A stretch of 15,233 nt of DNA, taken from the NCBI GenBank assembly GCA_012511095.1, contig JAAZGT010000198.1, positions 1 to 15,233 on the forward strand, in the 5' to 3' direction. Below are positions 1 through 7,072 of this stretch, in pieces. The notes below the pieces were generated by a model that made no database searches, was not told the origin of the DNA, and saw nothing but the letters and a program-made list of their open reading frames with translations. The stretch's first letter is position 1, and each line of letters starts with the position of its first letter. A program made the position numbers and the translations under genes. The DNA comes from Alcaligenaceae bacterium. GTDB taxonomy: Bacteria > Pseudomonadota > Gammaproteobacteria > Burkholderiales > Burkholderiaceae_B.

Positions 1-5
1 CAAGA

Positions 6-82
6 GGCTCTTTAGCTCAGTTGGTTAGAGCGACGGAATCATAATCCGCAGGTCCCCCGTTCGAGTCGGGGAAGAGCCACCA
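6..82 (+). tRNA. tRNA-Met (anticodon CAT)
   Basis: A full cloverleaf can be folded. The 7-bp acceptor stem pairs 6-12 with 72-78, the discriminator is A79, and CCA is encoded at 80-82. The D arm begins TAGCTCAGTTGG, and the T arm contains GTTCGAGTC. The anticodon loop at 38-44 has CAT at 40-42. The anticodon stem has four good pairs with an A-C mismatch at its top. It most likely decodes AUG as the elongator tRNA. A CAT anticodon can also belong to the lysidine-modified tRNA-Ile2, which I cannot fully exclude by eye. It is not an obvious initiator, because the first acceptor pair G6-C78 is a normal Watson-Crick pair. It is followed 12 bp later by tRNA-Arg, so the two are probably cotranscribed from a promoter left of the window. 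Confidence 0.93.
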
Positions 83-94
83 AAAACCTTATCA

Positions 95-172
95 GCGCCC
101 GTAGCTCAGTTGGATTAGAGTGCTTGGCTACGAACCAAGAGGTCGTGGGTTCAATTCCTGCCGGGCGCGCCA
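95..172 (+). tRNA. tRNA-Arg (anticodon ACG)
   Basis: The acceptor stem pairs 95-101 with 162-168, the discriminator is G169, and CCA is encoded at 170-172. The anticodon stem CTTGG (123-127) pairs with CCAAG (135-139) around the loop CTACGAA, giving anticodon ACG at 130-132. The T arm contains GGTTCAATTCC. The wobble A is expected to be deaminated to inosine so that CGU, CGC and CGA are read. The gene lies directly behind tRNA-Met and just before a hairpin terminator, so it is the last tRNA of the transcript. Confidence 0.96.
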
Positions 173-179
173 GATTTTC

Positions 180-209
180 AAAAAGCCACTTCTTCTGAGG
201 TGGCTTTTT
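180..209 (+). terminator. Rho-independent terminator after the tRNA pair
   Basis: An 8-bp stem (185-192 with 197-204, one G-T wobble) closes a TTCT loop and is followed by five T residues at 205-209. It begins 8 bp after the CCA end of tRNA-Arg and should end the tRNA transcript. The A-run at 180-184 means it could also act on the opposite strand. Confidence 0.85.
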
Positions 210-215
210 CATTTT

Positions 216-265
216 GAATTCACTGTCTTCCTTTCTTCACTGAGACCAAAGTGTGTCGTGAATTC
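216..265. repeat. Inverted repeat GAATTCAC/GTGAATTC between two terminators
   Basis: Perfect 8-bp arms lie at 216-223 and 258-265. A short inner pair, CACT (238-241) with AGTG (250-253), sits between them. The element lies exactly between the terminator at 180-209 and the one at 271-302. I see no ORF, tRNA fold or recognisable promoter in it. It could be a protein-binding site, part of a small structured RNA, or chance. Confidence 0.35.
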
Positions 266-270
266 GTTCT

Positions 271-302
271 AAGCCCTCATAGATTTTCTATGAGGGCTTT
301 TT
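271..302 (+). terminator. Second strong hairpin terminator
   Basis: A 13-bp perfect stem (271-283 with 287-299) closes a three-base loop, and its 3' side runs into TTTTT at 298-302. No gene ends immediately before it other than the tRNA pair about 100 bp upstream, which already has its own terminator. It is either a backup terminator or the end of an unrecognised short transcript starting after 210. Confidence 0.8.
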
Positions 303-338
303 CATGTCCGCTTGTTTTGTACAAAGTAACTCTGCATT

Positions 339-368
339 AAAAAACCTCGTGATTTATGGGTCACGAGG
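339..368 (-). terminator. Terminator of the ribF-to-Bug receptor operon
   Basis: Read on the minus strand, an 8-bp stem CCTCGTGA/TCACGAGG (361-368 with 345-352) is followed by a run of six T (the A-run at 339-344 on plus). It starts 23 bp beyond the stop codon of the Bug receptor gene. It therefore marks the end of the long leftward operon, facing the rightward tRNA terminators. Confidence 0.85.
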
Positions 369-391
369 TGTATATATTTGCTTGTTATAGC

Positions 392-1429
392 TTAATCTAA
401 TTTGATATCTGCCGATTGCACAATCTCTTTATATTTCTCTAGTTCAGATTGAGCGTAACTACTAAAGTCTTGGGCAGAACTTGGTGCTAAATCAGAGCCC
501 ATATTCCGCATTTGAGTTTGTACTCGCTCATCTTGCATGCCCTCGGCATAGGCCTTATTAAGCTTATCAATGATAGGAGTAGGGGTGCCTGCTGGGCTAA
601 CAACACCAAACCAAGTGCCTATATCAAAATTATCAATACCGCTTTCCTCGAGCGTGGGTAAATCAGCTAAAAATGAGCTACGCTCTTTGGTGGTCACCGC
701 TAAAGCAACCACTTCATCACTCTGAATTTGAGGTAGAGAAGAAGCTAGATTGTCAAACATCAGCTGCGTTTGATTCGCTAATAAAGCTAATTTCGCTGGG
801 CTTGCACCTTGGTAGGGGATATGTAGCATATCAACGCCCGTGCGCTTTTTAAAGAGCTCGCCTGCTAAATGACCAGCGCTACCATTACCACCAGAGCTGT
901 AGTTAATCTCGGCACCATGTTTAGCTAAATAATCCACTAACGTTTTTACATCGGTGATTTTATGCTCTGTCGCGAAGTCTTTATTTAAAATTAAGACATT
1001 CGGCACATTGGATAAAAGAATTACCGGTGCAAAGTCTTTAGCTGGGTCAAAGGGCATACTACGGTATAACCATGGATTAATAGCCATGGTCGCAACGGCA
1101 CCCATGCCTAGGGTGTAACCATCCGCTTTGGCTTGGGCAACAGTGCTTAGACCGATATTGCCGCCAGCGCCTGCTTTATTTTCTACCACCACACTTTGAC
1201 CTAGTGATTCTTGAACCCTTTCGCCTAATTGTCGAGCGGCTGCATCTAAAGGACCACCAGGTGGATAAGGCACCACAAAGCGAATCGTTTTGTTTGGATA
1301 GTTGGCCGCCTCATCCGCAAGAGCGTGATTAGCTGAGAGTGGATTAAAGCTTAAAGCTAATCCAAAGCAGCTGAGTGCTAAGGTAAATGAGATTTTCTTT
1401 TTAAGAGAAGAAGGGTTCAAGCTAATCAT
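392..1429 (-). CDS. Bug/TctC-family periplasmic substrate-binding protein
   Basis: This 345-residue protein belongs to the Bug (TctC) family of extracytoplasmic solute receptors, which are greatly expanded in Bordetella relatives and bind carboxylates or other small ligands. Residues 1-38 look like a Sec signal peptide: lysines at 10-12, a hydrophobic stretch, and a likely cleavage ALA|DEA after residue 38. The mature protein opens with the family's usual RFVVPYPPGGPLDAAAR segment (residues 50-66). The ligand cannot be read from sequence. I chose ATG at 1429 because AAGGAG (1435-1440 on the complement) lies 5 bp upstream. The longer ORF start at 1540 would overlap dut by about 100 bp and would hide the signal peptide. 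The Shine-Dalgarno overlaps the dut stop codon, so the gene is probably cotranscribed with and coupled to dut. No tctA/tctB membrane partners occur in the window, so it is an orphan receptor here. Confidence 0.92.
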   Translation of the reverse strand: MISLNPSSLKKKISFTLALSCFGLALSFNPLSANHALADEAANYPNKTIRFVVPYPPGGPLDAAARQLGERVQESLGQSVVVENKAGAGGNIGLSTVAQAKADGYTLGMGAVATMAINPWLYRSMPFDPAKDFAPVILLSNVPNVLILNKDFATEHKITDVKTLVDYLAKHGAEINYSSGGNGSAGHLAGELFKKRTGVDMLHIPYQGASPAKLALLANQTQLMFDNLASSLPQIQSDEVVALAVTTKERSSFLADLPTLEESGIDNFDIGTWFGVVSPAGTPTPIIDKLNKAYAEGMQDERVQTQMRNMGSDLAPSSAQDFSSYAQSELEKYKEIVQSADIKLD

Positions 1430-1439
1430 AATGGCTCCT

Positions 1440-1886
1440 TTATTTTTTGCCAGTACTACCAAAACCGCCTTCGCCGCGGTCACTTTCTTCAAATTCATCA
1501 ACCACATTGAATTGTACTTGCTGTACCGGGACGATAACAAGCTGTGCTAAGCGCTCCATAGGCTCTAGTGTAAAGCTTGTATTGCCACGATTCCAAGCGG
1601 ATACCATGAGCTCGCCTTGGTAATCAGAATCGATTAAACCAACTAAATTACCTAATACAATGCCATGTTTATGACCTAAGCCTGAGCGCGGTAAAATCAT
1701 GGCCGCATAACCCGGGTTATCAATGTGAATTGCTAAACCAGTAGGAATTAACTCGTTTTGGCCTGGCTCAAGCACAATGGCCTCGTCAATGCAAGCACGT
1801 AAATCAAGACCTGCTGAGCCAGCAGTTGCGTACTCAGGCAATTGAGATTCCATGCGCTTATCAAGAACTTTTAGATTAACTAACAT
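1440..1886 (-). CDS. dut: Deoxyuridine 5'-triphosphate nucleotidohydrolase (dUTPase)
   Basis: This 148-residue enzyme hydrolyses dUTP to dUMP and pyrophosphate, keeping uracil out of DNA and supplying dUMP for thymidylate synthesis. All five motifs of the homotrimeric dUTPase family are visible: AGSAGLDLRA (22-31), PRSGLGHKHG (66-75), GLIDSDYQGEL with the catalytic aspartate (83-93), ERLAQLVI (111-118) and the C-terminal P-loop-like RGEGGFGSTG (137-146) that closes over the active site. The length is normal for the family. AGGTG lies a few bases before the ATG. The gene follows the DedA-family gene by 13 bp and precedes the Bug receptor gene with almost no gap, consistent with one transcript. 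Placement next to coaBC and lspA is common in related bacteria. Confidence 0.97.
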   Translation of the reverse strand: MLVNLKVLDKRMESQLPEYATAGSAGLDLRACIDEAIVLEPGQNELIPTGLAIHIDNPGYAAMILPRSGLGHKHGIVLGNLVGLIDSDYQGELMVSAWNRGNTSFTLEPMERLAQLVIVPVQQVQFNVVDEFEESDRGEGGFGSTGKK

Positions 1887-1899
1887 TTTTCACCTATTT

Positions 1900-2403
1900 T
1901 TATATAACAAGTATGCCCGGAAGCATATAAAGAGGGGGCCAAAGAATTGCTGAGCAGAGATTGGTAATTTGAAATTTCAGTATAGGCACTCTAAGAACAC
2001 CTGCTACAGTGGGTACAGTCGAGCGTAGCGGCCCTAAAAAGCGCCCCACAAACACAGCGTAAATACCGTATTTTTGAAATAAAAGATACGAGCGTAAAAT
2101 GATATTGCGATGCTTTTTATAAATGCCGCTACGAAATAAGCCTGGTCGCACTTTGGAGCCCACATAATAAGATACGTTATCGCCTAGAAAGCAACCGATG
2201 GATGCAGTAATGGCAATGGGTAACAAATCAAGTGCACCAGCACCTATAAGGGCACCAGTGGCGACTAAAATGACCGTGGCGGGCATTATCAAGCCAATCA
2301 AGAAAATAGACTCAAAAAAGGCCATGATGCCAATTATCGGTGGAGCCCAGAACTTATTTTCTGAAATAAAACTCAGTAAAAGGTCTGTGTACTCTTGTAT
2401 CAT
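1900..2403 (-). CDS. DedA-family (YabI-like) inner-membrane protein, C-terminally short
   Basis: This 167-residue hydrophobic protein has the DedA (SNARE-associated/VTT) pattern. Glu31 lies in FFESIFLIGLIMPATV, with Pro41 in the first re-entrant segment. Asp75 lies in GCFLGDNVSYYVG, and the second half of the motif is GRFLGPLRSTVPTVAG (120-135). DedA proteins act in membrane homeostasis, some as lipid-carrier (undecaprenyl-phosphate) flippases. The closest relative I recognise is the YabI type, including WPPLYMLPGIL near the end. YabI-type proteins continue for several tens of residues with more membrane helices, but here the frame stops two residues after PGIL and dut begins 13 bp later. The start ATG directly abuts the coaBC stop (TAGATG), and I see no good Shine-Dalgarno, so translation probably depends on coaBC. 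Family assignment is sound; activity of the short form is uncertain. Confidence 0.88.
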   Translation of the reverse strand: MIQEYTDLLLSFISENKFWAPPIIGIMAFFESIFLIGLIMPATVILVATGALIGAGALDLLPIAITASIGCFLGDNVSYYVGSKVRPGLFRSGIYKKHRNIILRSYLLFQKYGIYAVFVGRFLGPLRSTVPTVAGVLRVPILKFQITNLCSAILWPPLYMLPGILVI

Positions 2404-3606
2404 CTATCGTAGATTGTAGCGTCGACTGATTTCTTGGATCAGGGCAAAGGCAGCAGCGGGTTTGGGCGTAGGTGGCATCTCAGTAACACCTGAGTCACCA
2501 AAGAGCACAAAGCGAGTAGTGTCTTGGTCCATCACCTCTTGAGCTAGGTTGCCCACAATTAAAGGTAGCTTTTTACGCTTTCTTTTTTCTTCGGCGTATT
2601 CGTAGAGATTATCGGTTTCGGCAGCAAAGCCTATAGGCCACGGACCATTTTCCATGGCAGCAACCTCAGCCAAAATATCTGGATTGGGTGCAAATTCTAA
2701 GGTTGGGAAACCACCACCTGCAGTCTTTTTTAGCTTACTTTGGCTGCTGTTTTTAACATGCCAATCCGCCACAGCGGCAACAGAAATAAAGATATCATGC
2801 TCAAGAGCACAACTCATCACCGCTTTATGCATATCACGCGCAGAGCGTACTGCAATAAAATCAACATCATAAGGACGAGGTAGTGCAGTGGGACCTGAGA
2901 CTAGGGTGACATTCGCACCAGCGCGATGAGCGGCTGCGGCAATGGCATAACCTGTTTTACCCGAGGAGCGATTAGAAATAACACGCACAGGGTCAATGGC
3001 CTCTTCGGTAGGGCCGGCCGTAATTAAAATATTTAAGCCCTTAAGTAATTTGGGCGTAAAGAACATAATGGCTTCTTCGACTAGATCAGCTACTTCAAGC
3101 ATACGACCTGAGCCAATTTCACCACAGGCTTGCTCACCTTCACCAGGACCCCAAACCTCAACACCATCAGCTTTTAACGTGTTGATATTGCGTTGGGTAG
3201 CAGGGTGGGCCCACATCTCTCGATTCATAGCAGGAGCCACAATTAAAGGGCAACCACCACGTGCTAAACATAGGCTAGACAGCAGATCATCGGCTAAGCC
3301 ATGAGCTAATTTAGCGATAAAGTCAGCGGTACAAGGAGCGATTAAAATGGCATCCGCTTCACGGCTCAAATTGATATGAGCCATGCTATTTTCCATGAGT
3401 GGGTCGAGTGTTTCTCTATAAACATGCTTACCCGATAAGGCTTGCATCGTCGTGGGGGTAATAAAAGAGCAAGCGGCATCTGTCATGACGACTTGAACTG
3501 AGGCTCCCACATCTTGTAGACGGCGAGTTAATTCAGCACTTTTATAACAGGCAATACCGCCTGTTAGGCCAAGCACGATACGTTTCCCACTAAGCAACTG
3601 TGGCAT
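2404..3606 (-). CDS. coaBC: Bifunctional phosphopantothenoylcysteine decarboxylase / phosphopantothenate-cysteine ligase
   Basis: This 400-residue cytosolic flavoenzyme catalyses two consecutive steps of CoA synthesis: CTP-dependent joining of cysteine to 4'-phosphopantothenate (CoaB) and FMN-dependent decarboxylation to 4'-phosphopantetheine (CoaC). The CoaC domain (about 1-185) shows GLTGGIACYKSAEL (13-26), the active-site His77 in SMAHINLSREADAIL, APAMN (124-128) and the proton-donor Cys161 in EQACGEIGSGRM. The CoaB domain (about 190-400) begins LNILITAGPTEEAIDPVRVI and contains the dimer-interface signature SNRSSGKTG (211-219), with a KLKK segment further on that should carry the conserved lysine. 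Length and motifs are complete. AAGGA lies about 10 bp before the ATG. It follows lspA by 21 bp and its stop codon touches the start of the DedA-family gene. Confidence 0.97.
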   Translation of the reverse strand: MPQLLSGKRIVLGLTGGIACYKSAELTRRLQDVGASVQVVMTDAACSFITPTTMQALSGKHVYRETLDPLMENSMAHINLSREADAILIAPCTADFIAKLAHGLADDLLSSLCLARGGCPLIVAPAMNREMWAHPATQRNINTLKADGVEVWGPGEGEQACGEIGSGRMLEVADLVEEAIMFFTPKLLKGLNILITAGPTEEAIDPVRVISNRSSGKTGYAIAAAAHRAGANVTLVSGPTALPRPYDVDFIAVRSARDMHKAVMSCALEHDIFISVAAVADWHVKNSSQSKLKKTAGGGFPTLEFAPNPDILAEVAAMENGPWPIGFAAETDNLYEYAEEKRKRKKLPLIVGNLAQEVMDQDTTRFVLFGDSGVTEMPPTPKPAAAFALIQEISRRYNLR

Positions 3607-3627
3607 GTTTAATCTTCCTTTATAGTC

Positions 3628-4203
3628 TTAAGAATGATTGCTTTTTCTTTTTTCTTGGCGGACTCTGAGGAGCTCATCCAAAATTAATAAACCTGCGCCT
3701 ACGGTAATAAAACAGTCTGCAAGATTAAAGGCTGGAAAATAACTATTACCCCAGTAAAAAAGTAAGAAGTCAATCACATGACCGAGTATTAATCTATCGA
3801 TTAGATTACCCAAGGCGCCTGCAAGAATCAAGCTTAGCGCAAAGCTAAATAGGGTTTTACTGCGGTTGCGACGTAGTAGATAAATGATGACACCACTAGC
3901 TATTACACTTAATGCGGTAAAAAACCAGCGTTGCCAACCACCATGATCCGCTAAGAAGCTAAAAGCGGCTCCGGTGTTATAAACCAAAATAAAGTCAAAA
4001 AAAGGCAATACATTGAGTCGTTCAGCAAACTGAAAATTCAACTCAAAATACCATTTGCTAATTTGGTCAAAGACAATCAAAACAGCAGCTAATAATAACC
4101 AACGGCTAAAGGGCACGCCAATCTTATTGTTAGCTGCTTGAGACGCTGCCTGCTGTGTTTCAGCTGACAGCGCTTGCTCTTTTACTTGAGCCTGCTTAGG
4201 CAT
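3628..4203 (-). CDS. lspA: Lipoprotein signal peptidase (signal peptidase II)
   Basis: This 191-residue inner-membrane aspartyl protease removes the signal peptide from diacylated prolipoproteins. Hydrophobic segments begin at RWLLLAAVLIVFDQISKWYF (34-53). VYNTGAAFSFL (74-84) is the conserved asparagine region, and the catalytic aspartates are Asp136 in GNLIDRL and Asp163 in FNLADCFI. The first about 30 residues are hydrophilic and Gln/Ala-rich and have no counterpart in the typical 160-170 residue enzyme. I chose ATG at 4203 because TGAGGA lies about 8 bp upstream and it gives only an 8-bp overlap (ATGCCTAA) with ileS. The longest open frame reaches back to 4380 but only as a shadow of ileS. 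The overlap suggests translational coupling with ileS. The small lipoprotein at 12617 would be one of its substrates. Confidence 0.96.
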   Translation of the reverse strand: MPKQAQVKEQALSAETQQAASQAANNKIGVPFSRWLLLAAVLIVFDQISKWYFELNFQFAERLNVLPFFDFILVYNTGAAFSFLADHGGWQRWFFTALSVIASGVIIYLLRRNRSKTLFSFALSLILAGALGNLIDRLILGHVIDFLLFYWGNSYFPAFNLADCFITVGAGLLILDELLRVRQEKRKSNHS

Positions 4204-7072
4204 AGTGACGGTCCTCACCGTCGGCGTATAGGTTGTCGACACAACGACCGCAAATGCCTGGGTGCTCAGGGTTTTGATTGACGTCTTCACGATAGTGCCA
4301 GCAACGCTCACACTTCTCATGCTCTGAGGCTTTAATCTCAAAATGAGGCTCAGTCGCATCACCTTCGTTTGCTTTTTCATGAAGTGTTGCGCGAGATACG
4401 ATAAAGACGAATTTTAAATCGTCGCCTAAGCTCTTTAGTAGCTCATAGTCGCTACCGCTAGCATATACATCTACCTCAGCTTGTAGGGCAGAACCGATCT
4501 TACCCTCAGCACGCACCTCTTCGAGATCTTTATTAAGCTGAGCACGGATCTCTAAAATGCGCTCCCACTTAGTCAATAAATCGTCCGCACCGCTAATGGC
4601 AGGAATCTCTTCAAACAGCTCAGTAAAGATGGTCAGACCATCTGCTAAATTCGTGTTTTTCAAGAAAGTACGACGCATTTCAGCCCACGCTTCCTCACAA
4701 GTAAATGAAAGGATTGGCGCCATTAATTTCACCAAGTTCATGGTGATGTAGTAAAGCGCTGTTTGAGCTGAACGACGGGCTAAGCTATCTTTAGCCGTGG
4801 TGTATAGACGATCTTTTAAAATATCTAAATAGAATGCGCCTAGATCCTCAGAGCAATAAATCTGTAAGCGGTGGATTGCTGTATGGAATTCATACTTATC
4901 GTAGAGGCCTTGGATGTACTTTTGCATCTTGGCTGCAGAAGCGATGGCAAAGCGATCCACTTCAAAGAGCTTATCGTTATCAACTAAATCTTTAGATGCA
5001 TCAAAGTCACCGAGGTTACCCAATAAGAAACATAGCGTATTACGAATACGTCGATAACCCTCAACCACGCGCTTTAAAATCTGGTCAGAAATTGATAACT
5101 CGCCCGAGTAGTCGGTAGATGCAGTCCAAAGACGAATAATCTCAGCACCTAAGGTATCAGATACCTCTTGTGGTGCAACCACGTTACCAAGTGATTTACT
5201 CATCTTGCGGCCATTACCATCTACGGTAAAGCCGTGTGTTAGTAGTGCTTTATATGGTGGCTCACCAAATAGCATGGATGAGGTCAGTAGCGATGAGTGG
5301 AACCAGCCACGGTGTTGGTCAGAACCCTCTAGGTAGAGGTCTGCAGGCCATTGCAGGTCATCAGCATGTGAACCCTTAAAGGAGTGAGCTTTACCGCCCA
5401 TGACATGAACGTGCGTGGTACCTGAGTCAAACCAAACATCTAAGGTGTCGCGGTTTTTCTCGTATTGATCAGCTTCATCACCTAAGAAATCGCTAACCTC
5501 AACCGATTGCCAGCTCTCAATACCTTCTTTTTCAACTAATTGAGCAACTTCCTCTAATAACTCCACAGAGCGTGGATGTAATTCACCAGTTTCTTTATGG
5601 ATAAAGAAAGCCATCGGTACACCCCACTGGCGTTGACGCGATAGGGTCCAGTCAGGACGGTTGGCAATCATGCTTTGTAAACGCGCACGACCCCAAGCAG
5701 GGTAGAAGTCGGTATTTTCAATCCCTTCTAAAGCCACTTCTCGCAAACTGCGACTACCGTCATTTGGTGTTTTGTCCATGCCCGCAAACCATTGGCTAGT
5801 AGCACGATAAATGACTGGTGTCTTATGACGCCAGCAGTGCATGTAGCTGTGGTTTAGTTTTTCTAGCTTAATTAAATTGCCTGATTCTTTGAGTGCATCA
5901 ACGATTTTCGGGTTAGCATCCCAAATTTTTAGGCCACCAAATAACGGTAAGGTACTGGCGTATACACCATTACCCATCACAGGATTGATGATCTCATCAT
6001 CTTTCATGCCATAGGCTTTACAGGTTACAAAGTCCTCTACACCATAGGCGGGTGAGGAGTGAACAATACCGGTACCTGCATCAACAGTCACGTAGTCGGC
6101 TAAATTAACACGAGAAATGCGGTCGTAGCCTGCATCAATCTTATGTAATGGATGGTGGAAACCAATACTTTCTAGCTTTTCACCTAAGCACGTAGCGATA
6201 ATCTCGCCCTCAAGACCGTAAGCCTCTAAGCAGGCTTCATAACGATCTTTGGCTAAAAGTAATAGCTCGCCACTTGCTGGGGCAGGGCTAACCTTAACGA
6301 GTACGTACTCTAATTCGGGGTGGATGTTAAGTGCTTGGTTAGCAACAACAGTCCATGGTGTGGTGGTCCAAATAACCACAGCACCATCAGCTATTGAGTC
6401 AAGACCAAAGGCCTTGGCTAATTTATCTTTTTCAGCAAAAGGAAAGGCCACATCAACCGCTGGGTCAACGCGATCTTGGTACTCTACCTCAGCCTCAGCG
6501 AGGGCTGAACCACAATCAAAACACCAGTTAACTGGTTTTAGACCACGGAAAATATAGCCTTTTTCGAGCATTTTTGCTAAGGCGCGAATCTCATCCGCTT
6601 CGTTTTGGAAGTTTAGGGTGAGATAAGGGTCTTGCCACTGACCTAAGATACCAAGACGGATAAAGTCTTCACGCTGATTATCGATTTGCTCATGGGCAAA
6701 GGCGCGCGCTTTAGACATAACCTCTTTGGTGGGTAGGTTTTTACCGTATTTTTTCTCGATCTGAATTTCAATCGGCATGCCGTGACAGTCCCAACCAGGC
6801 ACATAAGGGGCGTCAAAACCAGCCATGTTGCGGCTCTTAAGAATAATATCTTTAAGGATTTTATTAACAGCGTGACCAATATGAATGTCGCCGTTAGCGT
6901 ACGGTGGGCCATCGTGCAAAATAAACTTAGGTCGGCCTTTGGAGGCTTCACGAATTGCTTCGTAGACCTTGTTTTCTTGCCATTCTTTGATCCAAACGGG
7001 TTCACGTTTAGCTAAGTTACCGCGCATGGGGAACTGTGTTTCTGGGAGGTTTAAAGTGTTTTTATAGTCCAT
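4196..7072 (-). CDS. ileS: Isoleucyl-tRNA synthetase
   Basis: This 958-residue class I aminoacyl-tRNA synthetase charges tRNA-Ile with isoleucine and edits misactivated valine. The catalytic signatures are HIGH at residues 64-67 (inside YANGDIHIGHAVNK) and KMSKS at 623-627. The CP1 editing domain contains the threonine-rich WTTTPWT. The tungsten-like C-terminal zinc site has four cysteines, Cys921/Cys924 (CERC) and Cys941/Cys944 (CGRC), as in the bacterial IleS of E. coli type. I chose ATG at 7072 because the protein then begins MDYKNTLNLPETQFPMRG, matching the usual N-terminus. A GTG at 7090 in frame would add six residues and increase the overlap with ribF. With ATG the overlap with ribF is 11 bp. 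There is no strong Shine-Dalgarno, so ribF-coupled translation is likely. No T-box is present. Confidence 0.97.
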   Translation of the reverse strand: MDYKNTLNLPETQFPMRGNLAKREPVWIKEWQENKVYEAIREASKGRPKFILHDGPPYANGDIHIGHAVNKILKDIILKSRNMAGFDAPYVPGWDCHGMPIEIQIEKKYGKNLPTKEVMSKARAFAHEQIDNQREDFIRLGILGQWQDPYLTLNFQNEADEIRALAKMLEKGYIFRGLKPVNWCFDCGSALAEAEVEYQDRVDPAVDVAFPFAEKDKLAKAFGLDSIADGAVVIWTTTPWTVVANQALNIHPELEYVLVKVSPAPASGELLLLAKDRYEACLEAYGLEGEIIATCLGEKLESIGFHHPLHKIDAGYDRISRVNLADYVTVDAGTGIVHSSPAYGVEDFVTCKAYGMKDDEIINPVMGNGVYASTLPLFGGLKIWDANPKIVDALKESGNLIKLEKLNHSYMHCWRHKTPVIYRATSQWFAGMDKTPNDGSRSLREVALEGIENTDFYPAWGRARLQSMIANRPDWTLSRQRQWGVPMAFFIHKETGELHPRSVELLEEVAQLVEKEGIESWQSVEVSDFLGDEADQYEKNRDTLDVWFDSGTTHVHVMGGKAHSFKGSHADDLQWPADLYLEGSDQHRGWFHSSLLTSSMLFGEPPYKALLTHGFTVDGNGRKMSKSLGNVVAPQEVSDTLGAEIIRLWTASTDYSGELSISDQILKRVVEGYRRIRNTLCFLLGNLGDFDASKDLVDNDKLFEVDRFAIASAAKMQKYIQGLYDKYEFHTAIHRLQIYCSEDLGAFYLDILKDRLYTTAKDSLARRSAQTALYYITMNLVKLMAPILSFTCEEAWAEMRRTFLKNTNLADGLTIFTELFEEIPAISGADDLLTKWERILEIRAQLNKDLEEVRAEGKIGSALQAEVDVYASGSDYELLKSLGDDLKFVFIVSRATLHEKANEGDATEPHFEIKASEHEKCERCWHYREDVNQNPEHPGICGRCVDNLYADGEDRHYA

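Noticed and set aside
1430..1540. Longer start for the Bug receptor gene (ATG at 1540).
   Set aside because: It would overlap dut by 101 bp and put 37 extra residues before the signal peptide; ATG 1429 has AAGGAG at ideal spacing.
2996..3304. 102-codon plus-strand frame inside coaBC, with similar ones at 2654-2872, 6249-6557 and 7747-8100.
   Set aside because: They lie antisense to intact, motif-complete genes, have odd compositions and lack ribosome-binding sites; shadows.
4204..4380. Longer start for lspA (ATG at 4380).
   Set aside because: The added residues are the shadow of the zinc-binding end of ileS in another frame; ATG 4203 has its own Shine-Dalgarno.
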